Positions 15,084-25,468 of a stretch of 64,000 nt of DNA are shown here, one piece after another; position 1 is the first letter of the stretch, and the number at the start of each line of letters is the position of its first letter. The notes beneath the pieces are model-generated. The model was given only the letters and a program-made list of their open reading frames with translations, was not told the origin of the DNA and did not search any database. Both the position numbers and the translations under genes were made by a program. The DNA is from Zopfochytrium polystomum (taxonomy: Eukaryota; Chytridiomycota; Chytridiomycetes; Chytridiales; Chytridiaceae), in NCBI GenBank assembly GCA_025765615.1, contig JAIVFJ010000023.1, forward strand, positions 1 through 64,000. The letters are read 5' to 3'.

Positions 15084-17190
15084 ATGGCTGCTGCGGGTGC
15101 TAGCCTGACCAAGTCCAAGTCCAGCCTCAAGAAGCGGCACGCAGGCGACTTTTCAGCGGCCTTTGACCTCGACGATAGCTATCCCGCGTCGTCCTCGTCG
15201 TTGATGTCGGTATCGTCGCCGGCCTCGAAAAAATCCATCAGGTGTGAAAGCAGACCAGTGCTTGTCGATCGGCTCTCTTTCTTTTGTCTCTTGGTGTGTC
15301 TGTCTGTCTGTCTGTCTGTCTGCCTGTCTGCTGAAATCTCTCTTTTCCAGTTTTTGCTGGCCAGCTGCGCCGCAGGACGCAGCAACCACCACCACGATGC
15401 CGGGTGATGAGCAGGCAGATGTTAAGGTAGAGGGCGGTTTGTACGACGACGACGACGGCGGCGGCGGCAGCGGCAGCGGCAGCGGCTCAACTCCTGTCAA
15501 CTCTGTCCTGGCAATCGACATCCCGAAATCTCACGGAGACCACCGACCGCGCGCGCCACACGGATCCCTCTTTGAGCTGGTCGGAGTGGAGGGCCAAGGA
15601 GCCAAGCGGCTTCTCTCTGATGACACGCAACCAGACTCGCCGCTGCCCTCCGCTGGAGACGATGTGTTTGGCAACGCCTTCATCCCTGGTCTGGACAACC
15701 CGCCGGAGCCCCATAGATCGCATCTTCCCCGCACACTCGACCACAACCTGACCCCTGCCACCCCTGCCACTCCTGCGACCCCTGGCATGGCGGGTGTCAC
15801 AGTCGAGGAGTACTTTATCGAACATTGGGTGCCTTCTTCCTCTCTTGCAGACTACCCGACCGAGTTTCTTGACGCCGTCGTCCCAGACGATCCGTACCTT
15901 CGAGATTTTTTAGCGGGTAACTGCGAGACTTCCACACGTACAATCACTTCCAGTGGTGATGTTTTCTATACGTTCGCGTCATTCCCCCTCCGGAGCCCTG
16001 GATCGCAGTCGGCGGAGTCAATCGCGGAGACAGAACCCGCATCGCCAATGGTTGAATCTTCTCACTTCCCAACGTACTTTCGGGATACTGGCGCCGACGA
16101 CGGCGCTTCTTTCAGCGACGAGCAAAATGCCCTGGAAAATTCTCAAGTTGTCGATGATCTTCCTCTTCCTCTACGATTTGAAGATGACGACCTGCTCGTT
16201 GTGAACCCCAACAGAGCTACCCTAATTCACCGGAAACCGATCTTTGCGTTTGACGACATAGCCAATGATTTTGGAACCCTAAACTCCCTATCAAGGCCAA
16301 GACGGCGGAGACACATGTCAGATGCAACCACAATCCTTGACTCTCCCATCCAGGATGAGCAAGATGACGAAGATGACGACAATGACAGCGAAGTACATGC
16401 CAGTGCTGGGCACCGCGCCGAATCGGTCGGTGCGATTCACAACTCCACGCCTCCACTATCACCCGAGACCGACCTAGCGCAACCTCATCCCGCACAGGAC
16501 GGGATGGTCTTCCCGCAAGGGTTTCCGCACCGGGCATCTCCAACTGGATCTGGTGCCCAGAGCGATATGCACGTCAGACGGGATCAGGACGCCTACCTGT
16601 CGGCCTCAGTTTCATCGTCAGCGCACTTTCAGCAGCCAACAGCAACTCCGCGGTACCACCGTTTGTCTTCACTGTACCGAGGAACACCCTCGGCCTCATC
16701 TTCCTCCTCTGCTTCAGACAGACTCGGCAGCTTTGGCAGCCACTCGGATGATCTTACGAGGGTGATCACGCGGGTCGTGACTCTCGAGCGGAAGGGCCGC
16801 AAGTCCGTGGTCCGCGTTGTTTCGATGATCCAGGCGGAGCCCCCCGCGTCGGCGACCACGCCGCGAAGTTTTGACTTTCCGGACGGTGCCACCGCTCGGT
16901 CGTACCCCTCGCTGTCGAGGTCGGTCCGGCACGATGCACCAGCACCAAGTGTGACCGGTGTGACAGAAGGGAGCAGTCAGCTGCGCGCGACCCGTTCACG
17001 CGATTTGTCACAAATTGACCCGAACGAGGGTGCAAGTGAAGTTGTGGATCCTGTGCAGTCGGGGACCCCATCCGAGGCCTTGGGAGCAGGGGGAGGCTAT
17101 GACGACCGGGAAAAGAGCTTGAGCATATTTCCTCCCGCCTCATCATCATCAGCAGCAGCATCGGCATCTATTGGGCAGAAAACGCCCTAA
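15084..17190 (+). CDS. Hypothetical disordered, acidic and Ser-rich protein
   Basis: Two exons, 15084-15241 and 15351-17190, joined across a 109-nt intron (GTGTGA...TTTTCCAG) containing a (TGTC)n repeat, give 665 aa. If the first exon is untranslated, the methionine at 15397 (MPGDEQAD) is an alternative start. The protein is largely disordered, with an Asp/Gly-rich segment, (TPA)n-like repeats and Ser clusters. One conserved-looking stretch occurs near the end: LTRVITRVVTLERKGRKSVV. No membrane helix or known domain is seen, and function is unknown. The long frame with balanced codon choice in its middle part makes real coding likely. Confidence 0.6.
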
Positions 17191-17439
17191 AAGCGCATTC
17201 TCAAAGATTTTCAAACTCATCATGAAAAAATGAAAGCAATCATATGTCTCCTCGTCAACCTTCTTCTTTTTCTTTTTTTTCTTTTCCTTTCGTTGCCTTT
17301 TCTTGTCGTTGTTTGTTAGTTGCGAATTGGTCTCTTTCACGCTCTTCACTCTCTCGCACAAACGCTTTCTCCCAGCCCCTCGTTGGCTCGCAGCCACTCG
17401 CTAACCATTTTCTATTTTTTTTTTGTTATTTTTTTTTGT

Positions 17440-17479
<40 letters not shown>

Positions 17480-18099
17480 TTGTTCTTCGCTGTGTCCCCT
17501 GTTTTTGTTGCTATTCGGGCGCAAGGCGTGTTTCATCACATATTTGCAATAATGAATAACTGCGTGTCAAAAGTCCCACCCCACGCTTGCGTGCTTTTCG
17601 GTCGTTTTCCCCACTATGACAAACACTGTCAAAGCGACTCACATGGACATTTGACTGAGCCGCTTGGCACGCATCCCGCCCGCAACTGCCTCCATTGGCC
17701 AAGCGCAAAACGTAAGTACTAGTATGTATTTATGGTTTCTTGGCCTTGAATATGAAAGAAGGGATTCGGGGGGTGGGCAAGGGCAGGGTCAGGAAGGGCG
17801 GGGAAAGAAGTAACGGCGGGAACGGTCGGCAAAAAGAAAGACGTAATTGCGACAGTTATAATCACACGAGGCTGCCCCTCTTAAAATGAAAAGCGCTGCG
17901 GGGTAGGCGGTAATAGGAAGCTGGGTAGTGGCCAAATAAGCGCCGGGGAGGGGGGAAAGGAGGGTGGTTGGGATGAACACAGTACTGAGGAGGGCGCGCA
18001 GAGAAAAGGCCAGATTTGTAGGAAAGCAAACACTACGGCAACACGCCATCACCAACATCGACCTCTCCCTCCCAACCAAGCCCCCTCCCACGATTTCCT
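17191..18099. other. Intergenic with long poly-T tract
   Basis: A T-rich run with few interruptions spans about 17411-17476. No coding exon is supported. The stretch lies between convergent gene ends. Confidence 0.5.
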
Positions 18100-19233
18100 T
18101 CACGACAGCGTCGGCGCCTTCACCGCGATGGCCCCCAACCGCTTTTGCCTCGCGGCCGCCTGCGCCGCGTTCGACAGCCGCTTGGCCAAGTACACCAGCG
18201 TGCCCAGCACCGCCAGAAAAACCACGGACGCCAGCGTCGCGGCGGTGGCCAGCAGGATGGGACGAACCCCGCCGCCGCCGCCGCCGCCTGCATCCGCCGC
18301 GGCGTCGCCGCCGTCAACCGTCGTGGTCGTCCACCCGCTGGCCCCCGCCGGCCCGGACAGCGTCCACGTCATCGTCACCGTCGACCCGTCGCGCACCACG
18401 ACGCTGGTCGCCTCCACCACCCCTGCGCCGCCCGCGCCACTACCGCTCCCGCCGCTGCCACTACCGTCCGCGCCCCCGTCCGCCCCTATGGCCGACGCCG
18501 CCGCCGCCGGCACACCCGCGACTCCCCCGCCGTCGCCCGACGACGACACCGTCCGCCCCCCCGGCGCGGAGCGGTCGTCGCCGCTCCCGCCCGTCGCCGT
18601 CGCGACCCCCGGCCGCCGCCGCCCCCGGCGCGGGGGGCGGGCGCCGCAGGCGTCTCCTCCTGCGCCGCCTGCTGCTGCTGCTGCGGCGGCGGCGGCGCAT
18701 CCGAGCCCGCGGCCGGCGTCGCGGTCGTCGTCACCGGGGCCGCCTGCTGCTGCTGTTGCTGCTGCTGCACAGCCGCCGCCGCGGTCGTTGTCGTGGTCGC
18801 GGTGGCGCCCGCTTGGAGGTCCTGCTGCTGCTGCTGCAGCGGCGGCGGCGGCGTGGCGGCGCCGCCGCGGGAGCCGGCGTCCGTGACGGTCAGCGTGACG
18901 GTCGCCGGCGGCGCCGGGTCGGGCGCGGGTCCGGCGGCGGTGGTTGTTGCGCGCGAGCGCGAGTGGCCGCGCTCGCCGCCGTCGTCCTCAGACTCGCGCC
19001 GGCGCCGGCGGTGCTCGGCGTCCCCGCCGCCGTCGCGGCGGGCCCGGCCGTGGGGAGAGGTTGGCGTTGGCGGCGAGGGGGGCCGTTGTCCGGGGTGCTT
19101 GGGCGTCTGGGGAGCAGGCGGCTGCAGCGGCGGGCGGGGGTGGGGGTCGGGCTGGGTCGGGGGTTGGGGCGCAGGTGGTCGCGGAAGGCGGCGGCGGCGG
19201 CGGTGAGGTTGGGAAGGGGCGGTATGGCGGCAT
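18100..19233 (-). CDS. GC-rich Pro/Thr/Gln-rich protein with C-terminal membrane anchor
   Basis: The clearest part is the C-terminus (stop at 18102-18100). There a segment with VVVRDGSTVTMTWTLSG precedes a membrane helix (ILLATAATLASVVFLAVLGTLVYLA) and a basic tail. An upstream open frame, continuous from about 19070 to 18610, carries the related segment TVTLTVTDAG, poly-Gln tracts and Thr/Ala repeats. The two parts are one base out of frame near a G5 run at about 18607-18611, so an indel, sequencing error or unrecognised intron separates them. The likely topology is a Thr/Pro-rich extracellular stalk with a short cytoplasmic tail. The N-terminus is not defined. GC content is very high compared with neighbours. 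Confidence 0.45.
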
Positions 19234-19983
19234 TGGCTGAGACGGAGCGTTCGGCCCCCCGGGGTGGCGGTAGAGGGGGAGGGGAAGGAAATTAAAGGCC
19301 TTGGGGGGGTTTCGGAAGGATCCGGACTTGGGAGCGGGGATAAGGACAGCCCGCGATCGTCGGGCTAAACCCGTTTACCTTACCCGCCCCCGGCTGCCGA
19401 CCTCTGCTAAAACCCAAACTCCCTCCCGCTCCCGTCCGTTGAGGGAGTCGCCAAGGGGGGGGCTCTTTTTTTTCCGGCCTAGCCTAGCCCCCTTTCCCCC
19501 CGAGGCCCGGGCGCTGTCCAACGACCTTTCCTTTTTCGGTTTCGCAGAGTGCGGTCGGGTAATGCGAACGGTGCGGGCCGAACAGGCAGCTCCGTGCAGA
19601 ACCCACCCGGCGCGTTGGTCCCAGCTCGTTTCGCTAGCGTATGCTGTTGGGCGCGCAACAAGCTCGCCCGTAAGTGGGGTTCTTTCCGATCGGGGCGACG
19701 GGATGCTCGTGGTGGTGCCGGTGGAAGGTGCGGTCGGGGTCGGTGACGGCTTTGGTTTCTCTGATTTGATTTGAGCGCGCGTGAAACGGTAAGACGGGGC
19801 GGGGGTGACCGGCCTTGAGGAGGAGGAGGGCAGTGTGTTTGTAATCTGCGAAGCGGGACGTCGCGGGTTAGCAAGGGGGGGGGGGGGGGAACTGGCAGTG
19901 AGTGCTTGGACGGTGAAGGTATGGTATGCCGGCGGCGGGGGGTGGGGTTGGTCTACTTATCTCATTCTCTCACTCTCTCTCAC

Positions 19984-20026
<43 letters not shown>

Positions 20027-20775
20027 CGCACGCTCTCTCTCTGTCTCTGCCTCTGGCTCTTCTCTCAGTCGCTCTCGCTCTCCCTCCCTCCCTCCTTACC
20101 CCCTTCCCCCCCCTGTCTTGTTTTCCTCTATTTCCTTTCTCGTCTTTCTGCACACGCCGCTGCACTTTTTGTTTGGAAACACGAAAAAGATCGGAAAACA
20201 GCAAAAATGAAAAATTAATGACGCTTCCATGAACGCGAAGACAAAAACAAGAATAGACGCCCCACACGACACAACACGGCACTCAGTGCACCGCCACAAT
20301 GCGACCGACCTACTGACTGACTGACTGGCTGAACACCTGCCCAGCGCAAGAGGATTTTTTTTTTTTTTTTTCTAAGGTTTGAACAGAAAAATGAGGTCCC
20401 GGCGGGAAATCAAAAATGGAAGGCCGGGGGCGGCAAAAACGATCGAGCAGCAGGAATGCAAGGCGGGATTGGGAGGAAAGGGGGGGGTGGGTGGGATTGG
20501 GCCACGCACTGCTGGACAGACAGCGGGTTCAATCGGAGGCGGCTGTCGCAGCATCCCGACGCACAGTGACATCATGGGCGCGCACCCGACCAACGAGCTG
20601 ACGGGAAGAAGTATCACATCACGTTCTGTTTGAACAAATGACTAGCAGCCTCCTCGCCCCCCCCACCCTCGGGTCGGCGGCGGCTACGACCGTCGCGGTC
20701 TGGTGCAAACATTGCACTGCGTTATTGCAAGGCAGGGAGGGTGGAGGGAATTGGGATGCAGGAGGGAGGGAGAGA

Positions 20776-20852
<77 letters not shown>

Positions 20853-21057
20853 TGAGAGAGAGAGGGCAGGAGAGAGGAGAGAGAGAGAGAGAGAGAGAGA
20901 ACGTAGGAATGCGAATGCAATACGAGCAAGCAAGCAAACTCTGCGAACCGCTGGACTCTTGGAAGGCTCTTGTGAGCAAGACGACCCCACTCTTTTTTTT
21001 CTTCTTTTGGTAATATTGATAATATTGACCTTGGCAAGCCATAATCCAGTAATTAAA

Positions 21058-21088
<31 letters not shown>

Positions 21089-21090
21089 TA
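19234..21090. other. Intergenic, G-rich and CT/GA microsatellites
   Basis: G-rich low complexity lies at 19230-19300 and 19870-19890, a (CT)n array at 19968-20045, and a large (GA)n array at 20768-20900. An (AAAT)n tract ends directly at the ATG of the zinc-finger gene (about 21057-21090). I see no supported gene. Confidence 0.6.
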
Positions 21091-22649
21091 ATGGGCGACG
21101 CCAACAAGAGCGAGAGCGACCACCTTGGCGGCCAGAGGCAGCCCGCTCCCCCGTCGCCATCGTCTTCATGGCAGTGGGTGTCGCCCATGGCGATCTCGAT
21201 CATGATGATAGCAGGGCCGCCACCGTCGTCGGGGGCATCCGCTCCAGCTCCCATCTCGACGCCATCCGCATCCGCCCCCCCCGCGACGACAAGCAGCAGC
21301 AGCAGCTGCGTGCAAGGAGGAGGAGGAGGAGGAGGAGCAGGAGGAGGAGGAGGAGGAGGAAAGCGGAAGCGCGAGGTGCCGCAGCCGCCGCGAGCGAGCA
21401 CTGCCGACCCAAGCGACGGCAGTGCGCACGCGGCTCCTGCTGCTGCTGCGGCTGTCGCGGCTGCCGTCCCACATGCGTGTTGCCCTGGTGCGGCCACCGA
21501 CGTCGATGGCGACGAGGATGGCTACGAGGTATCGGGTCATTCTTTCCACGCGTGTTTCTTCTGCTTGTTTGGTGGTTAAATATCTTCTCCGTTCTCATTT
21601 TGTCATGCCGAAAACCAAAGGACGATCGCCGTTTCACAAAGTACTACAAGCTCACCGAGGAAACCGTCGCGGAGCTGACGGAGCAGGCCGTCCAGGCGGG
21701 GCGAACGTAAGTAGTAATTATTTTTTTTGCAAGAAATGCGGGGAAGAAGCTTGCACCAACGCACTCAATCTCACTCCCTCTTTCTTTTTTTTATTTGTTC
21801 CGCTCCCTTCTTCCGTAATTGAAGGTTCCACTTTGGATGTTCCCTTTCGCCGTCGTGCTCTTTGCTCCCGCCATTTTCGGACTATGCGGCCTACGAAAGG
21901 CACTATGAAATAGCGCACGTCAACGTCTGTTCCGTCTGCCGTCGCGTTCTTCCCACCGCCAGACTGCTTGATATTCATCTTTGCGAGGTCCACGATTCCT
22001 TTTTCAAAGTAATTGCGGAAAAGCAAAAATCGGTGTGTCGTGGGCGAGATGGGGGCCGGACAATTCTTCTAACGCTGATTTAGTACGAGTGCTTTGTGGA
22101 TGGGTGCCCAAAGAAGTGCTCCGCGCCGTTCGGACGTAGACTTCACCTGATTTCCAAGCACAGATATCCAAAAAATTTCGACTTTGACGTCGTTCTCGGC
22201 GCGTCGCCTGTTCAAAAGACGAGGTACTGTCAATTCCGGATCACGCTGACTTCTTTGATTGAACTCCATGTGACACCACCTTTCTCAGACGTCATCACCA
22301 TCAGGGCGGGCAGCATCGCAACGCGCCGAGTAAGGCGGGCACCAACAGATCCCCGTCGACTGAAGAAATGAAGGATGTGCAAGACGGCGGTCCCTCCCCT
22401 CGGGAGGCTGAAGACGCAGACATGGACAGCGTCGTCTCGGGTCTTGCAAAGGTACAGCTAGTGCCGAAATCCATACGCTTTGGTCGCAGCGCCGGAATCA
22501 CACGCCCGCCAAAGCCGCACAGCGACGCGGAGGGGTTCTGGTCGTGGCATAAGGTCAAGACGTCGCACCGCGCATCGATTCCGGAGAAAGGGCTGGACAG
22601 GGAGAGGGAGAACCGGGAGCGAAAACAACGTCAAATGGCCGTTGAGTAG
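21091..22649 (+). CDS. ZNF511-like C2H2 zinc-finger protein
   Basis: Five exons, 21091-21528, 21621-21706, 21825-22032, 22084-22223 and 22289-22649, give 410 aa with all phases closed. After a low-complexity N-terminus (poly-Gly, KRKRE), the core matches the animal ZNF511 family. A first finger begins FHFGC and continues FSDYAAYERHYEIAH, then VCSVCRRVLPTARLLDIH followed by LCEVHDSFFKVIAEKQKS. A third finger has YECFVDGC, RRLHLISKHRYPKNFDF. This spacing, including the long helix HDSFF(K/Q)..AEK, is characteristic of ZNF511. A basic/acidic tail ends REKQRQMAVE-like. The role is probably nuclear RNA- or DNA-binding, but little is known about the family. Start is the ATG immediately after an AAAT repeat; a downstream start is possible. 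Confidence 0.88.
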
Positions 22650-23123
22650 GTTGACATGAACGATTGGGTTGTAGCCTCAGCGGAGCTGCTGTTGGGTGTT
22701 CTTTGGATTGAAAAACAAGAAAAATGCACATGGTATTAATACAAATACATATATATCTATACACGTAGGCCATTCTTTACTTTGGGTCACTTGTGATATC
22801 GCAAGTACGCGCTTGCTGGAAATGCACGCTGATGCTTCAACCCATACCATCTTTCCACGTATTGCTGCAGGAAGGACCGCGTAGGATGCATTACTGTTCT
22901 CGAAACCAACGCTGTGAGGGAGGCTGCAGCAGCTGCATTCGGGCTTGCAAATCCCATAGTCTTCATGGTCAATCGAAAATGCAACACCATTGGCCAGCAA
23001 CAGAATAAAAAAAGCAGAAAAAGAGATTTCCCTGGCAAAACAGCTGTAATATTTTTCTGCTCTAGTCCTTCAAACCGATTGCACTTTTCCACGGCAAAAA
23101 AAGTAGAGGTGATTTCCTCGCTC
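22650..23123 (-). other. Short intergenic region with a possible small ORF
   Basis: A minus-strand frame at about 22970-22787 reads MKTMGFASPNAAAAASLTAL and ends YLRYHK. It gives roughly 60 basic residues with a short Ala-rich hydrophobic segment. It could be a small mitochondrial-type protein or the 3' UTR of a neighbour; nothing confirms it. Confidence 0.3.
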
Positions 23124-23688
23124 TCATTCCAGCGAAAACTGCTTCCCTCCGCCCTCCTCCAACCCGTCCTCCTCCTCCGCCTCGTCCCGCGTCGCGACGC
23201 CCTCAAAGTCCCTGCTAGTGCGCAGGCTGTGCGCGCGTGTGCTCATCCCGCTGTGCGTAAAGTCCACGACCGAGCTCCTCTCGATGCTCTCGTCGAACGC
23301 GTTCTCAAACTGCGCCAAGTGCCGCTTGCGCTTCTTGTCCTTTGTCCGGCGGCGGTGCTCGCGGATCGTCTTGGGCGCCTCGGTAAAGTCGCGCAGGATG
23401 TCCATCGGCGAAATCACGTCGCGGAGCGCGGGCCAGAGCCGCGTGCGCACCGTGGCGGCGGCGGGGGCGGAGGCGGCTTCGGCGGCGGGTTCGCCGGCTG
23501 TTTTGGCGGAGAAGGGGTCGGCGGCGGCCGGCGGGGCGGGACCGGCGAGCAGCTGGTAGTCCTGGTGCGGGAACGCCTTCATGTGCAGGAGGGCTGCGAC
23601 CAGCATCTCGATGCAGACGAGGAATGACTGGATCAGGTCGGCTGTGTTGTCGGCGGAGAGCGCGGTCGTGCCTCTGCGCGGGGAATTT

Positions 23689-23721
<33 letters not shown>

Positions 23722-25121
23722 CGTTGGAAGGGATGGTAAGCGGCGGGAGAAAGCTGTTGGAACGGCAAGCAGGGGAGAGACCGTGGTTTGGTGCATTTCC
23801 TGTTCTTACTTTATGGCACCGAAGCGGTCGAGCATGTCCAGCACAATGGCCTGCCAGAACGAGAAGAAGACGACGAATTTCACGGCCACGAACTGGGGGT
23901 TTGTGAGGGTGGGGGATGTTTGACTTTCATGTGTTTTCTTCGACGAAGAGAAATTCAAAGAATTGATAATGGCGCACCTTCCAAAAAGGCTTGTACTCCT
24001 CGATTTCGTGGTGAATAACGAGGTAGAAGAGAATCAACGCGTACTTCCGAGGGAAAAATTAGAATGTTTTCCCTGATACGTGGATCGCTAGCTCCTCCTC
24101 GCCCGCTGGAGAAACGAAACCAAACAGGAAAAACTTCGTACCATTGCGACCGACACGCTCACAAAGTTAATACTCGTAATCCAAAACTGACCGTACATCG
24201 GCGACATGCTCTTTGGGCACAGGGCGCCTGCACTCGCGAGGACGTACGACAGCACGGTCATGGCGGGTCTGACCGCGACGTACTGGAGGATGGCAGTTTT
24301 CGTGTTGATGAGAAAGGCCTGGCCGCGCGGGTTGAACGTGAAGCAGTTGAGCGGGAACGGGTAGGTCATGCGCTGGCGGTCCAGCGTCTGCATGAAGCGG
24401 TGCTGTTCGGCAAATGTGTCGCCGAGGTACTGCTGCAGGAGGACAAAGAAGCCAAAGATGACAAAGGCCTCGTAGCAGTCGCGGATGATGTCGATGTAGG
24501 TGGAGAGCCAGAAGAGGCGGAAGGAGAGCGTAGAGCAGAGGGCGTAGATGGGAACCATGCTGGGAGACGAGGAGGCGCGGGGAACGAGGAAAAGAAAAAA
24601 TAAAAAATAAAAAATAAAGTGCCGGTTGGTTGTGGGGCATCGAGACTGGGCACGAAGGCACACTCCTTACAAAATTATTCTGACGATCCAACGCTGCTGT
24701 GCTGGCTTGAAGTAGTGCTGGCAGTGCTTCAGCTGCCAGAATTGGGAGTGGATACAAACCGTCAGTATGATATTAGCGCAGGACAACCGACCGCACAACC
24801 CACGAGGGAATAAAAAACGTAAAGTCTCAACTCAAAAAAAAAAAAAAAAAAAAAAATCGAGCTTACGCAAAGGTAGAGGGAGAGAACGGAGGCGCAGACA
24901 GAAAATACGATCGTGATGTACCACAGGATCATCAGTATGTCGTACGACCCGCCGTCTTTTGAAAAGTCGGGTCCCGTAAGGGCCCCGCACACATCGTCGT
25001 CGTCGCTGCTCTCCGTTGAATCGACCTCCGTTTGGTTCAGATTCCAGCCGGCCGCCGACGTGACCAGCGTGACGGATGATATCATGGCATCTATCGCCGA
25101 GGACGCGCTCACGCTCGACAT
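23124..25121 (-). CDS. TMEM184/OST-alpha family multi-pass membrane protein
   Basis: Six exons, 25121-24867, 24732-24671, 24559-24142, 24043-23978, 23892-23810 and 23673-23124, give 477 aa with closed phases. Family hallmarks in order: HYFKPAQQRWIVRI, FMVPIYALCSTLSF, DCYEAFVIFGFF, YPFPLNCF, TAILQYVAVRP, YALILFYLVIHHEI, FVAVKFVVFFSFWQA. About seven membrane helices are expected. The short N-terminus is acidic and the C-terminal 150 residues are charged, disordered and likely cytoplasmic. Animal relatives are linked to organic-solute transport or poorly known roles; fungal members are largely uncharacterised. The intron before the last exon contains a 31-base G homopolymer (23691-23721), and the intron after exon 1 has a poly-A/T tract. 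Confidence 0.92.
23691..23721. repeat. 31-bp poly-G homopolymer in an intron
   Basis: An uninterrupted G run on the plus strand (C on the transcribed sense of the TMEM184-like gene). It lies within the 136-nt intron 23809-23674, just before the acceptor. Confidence 0.95.
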
Positions 25122-25468
25122 TGAAGCGTGTTGTTTCTCAGCACAGATTTTTTTTTTTTTTTTTGTGTTTTGCGAAACTTTATTTCCTCACCGCTAGCTC
25201 TGGACATGGAATCGGAAAAAAAGAAAGGGAAAATAGAATAAAACACGGAAAAGTTAAGTCGAAGGGAGCGCGAAAGAAATTGGATTGGGGAGTGGAAAGG
25301 GAAATGGGACACTAGAGATAAAAAGCGATAATTTGAAAGTTCAAGGGAGAAGGAAGATCCAGCAGCATTATTTTTTTCTTTGCTTTCCCTTTTTTTTTGA
25401 CAGGGGTGGATGAGATTTGACCTATTCACGATTTTTTTAAACACCTGCGGGAGTAGGACGGCAATCCC

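Noticed and set aside
17964..19295. Long plus-strand open frames (443 and 353 residues) over the GC-rich region
   Set aside because: They translate to Arg/Pro-only strings typical of the antisense of a GC-rich gene. The minus strand has a membrane helix and repeated TVT motifs, so coding was assigned there.
23124..25121. First impression of an SPX/EXS phosphate exporter
   Set aside because: After splicing, the YPFPLNCF, LQYVAVRP and FFSFWQA motifs match the TMEM184/OST-alpha family instead.
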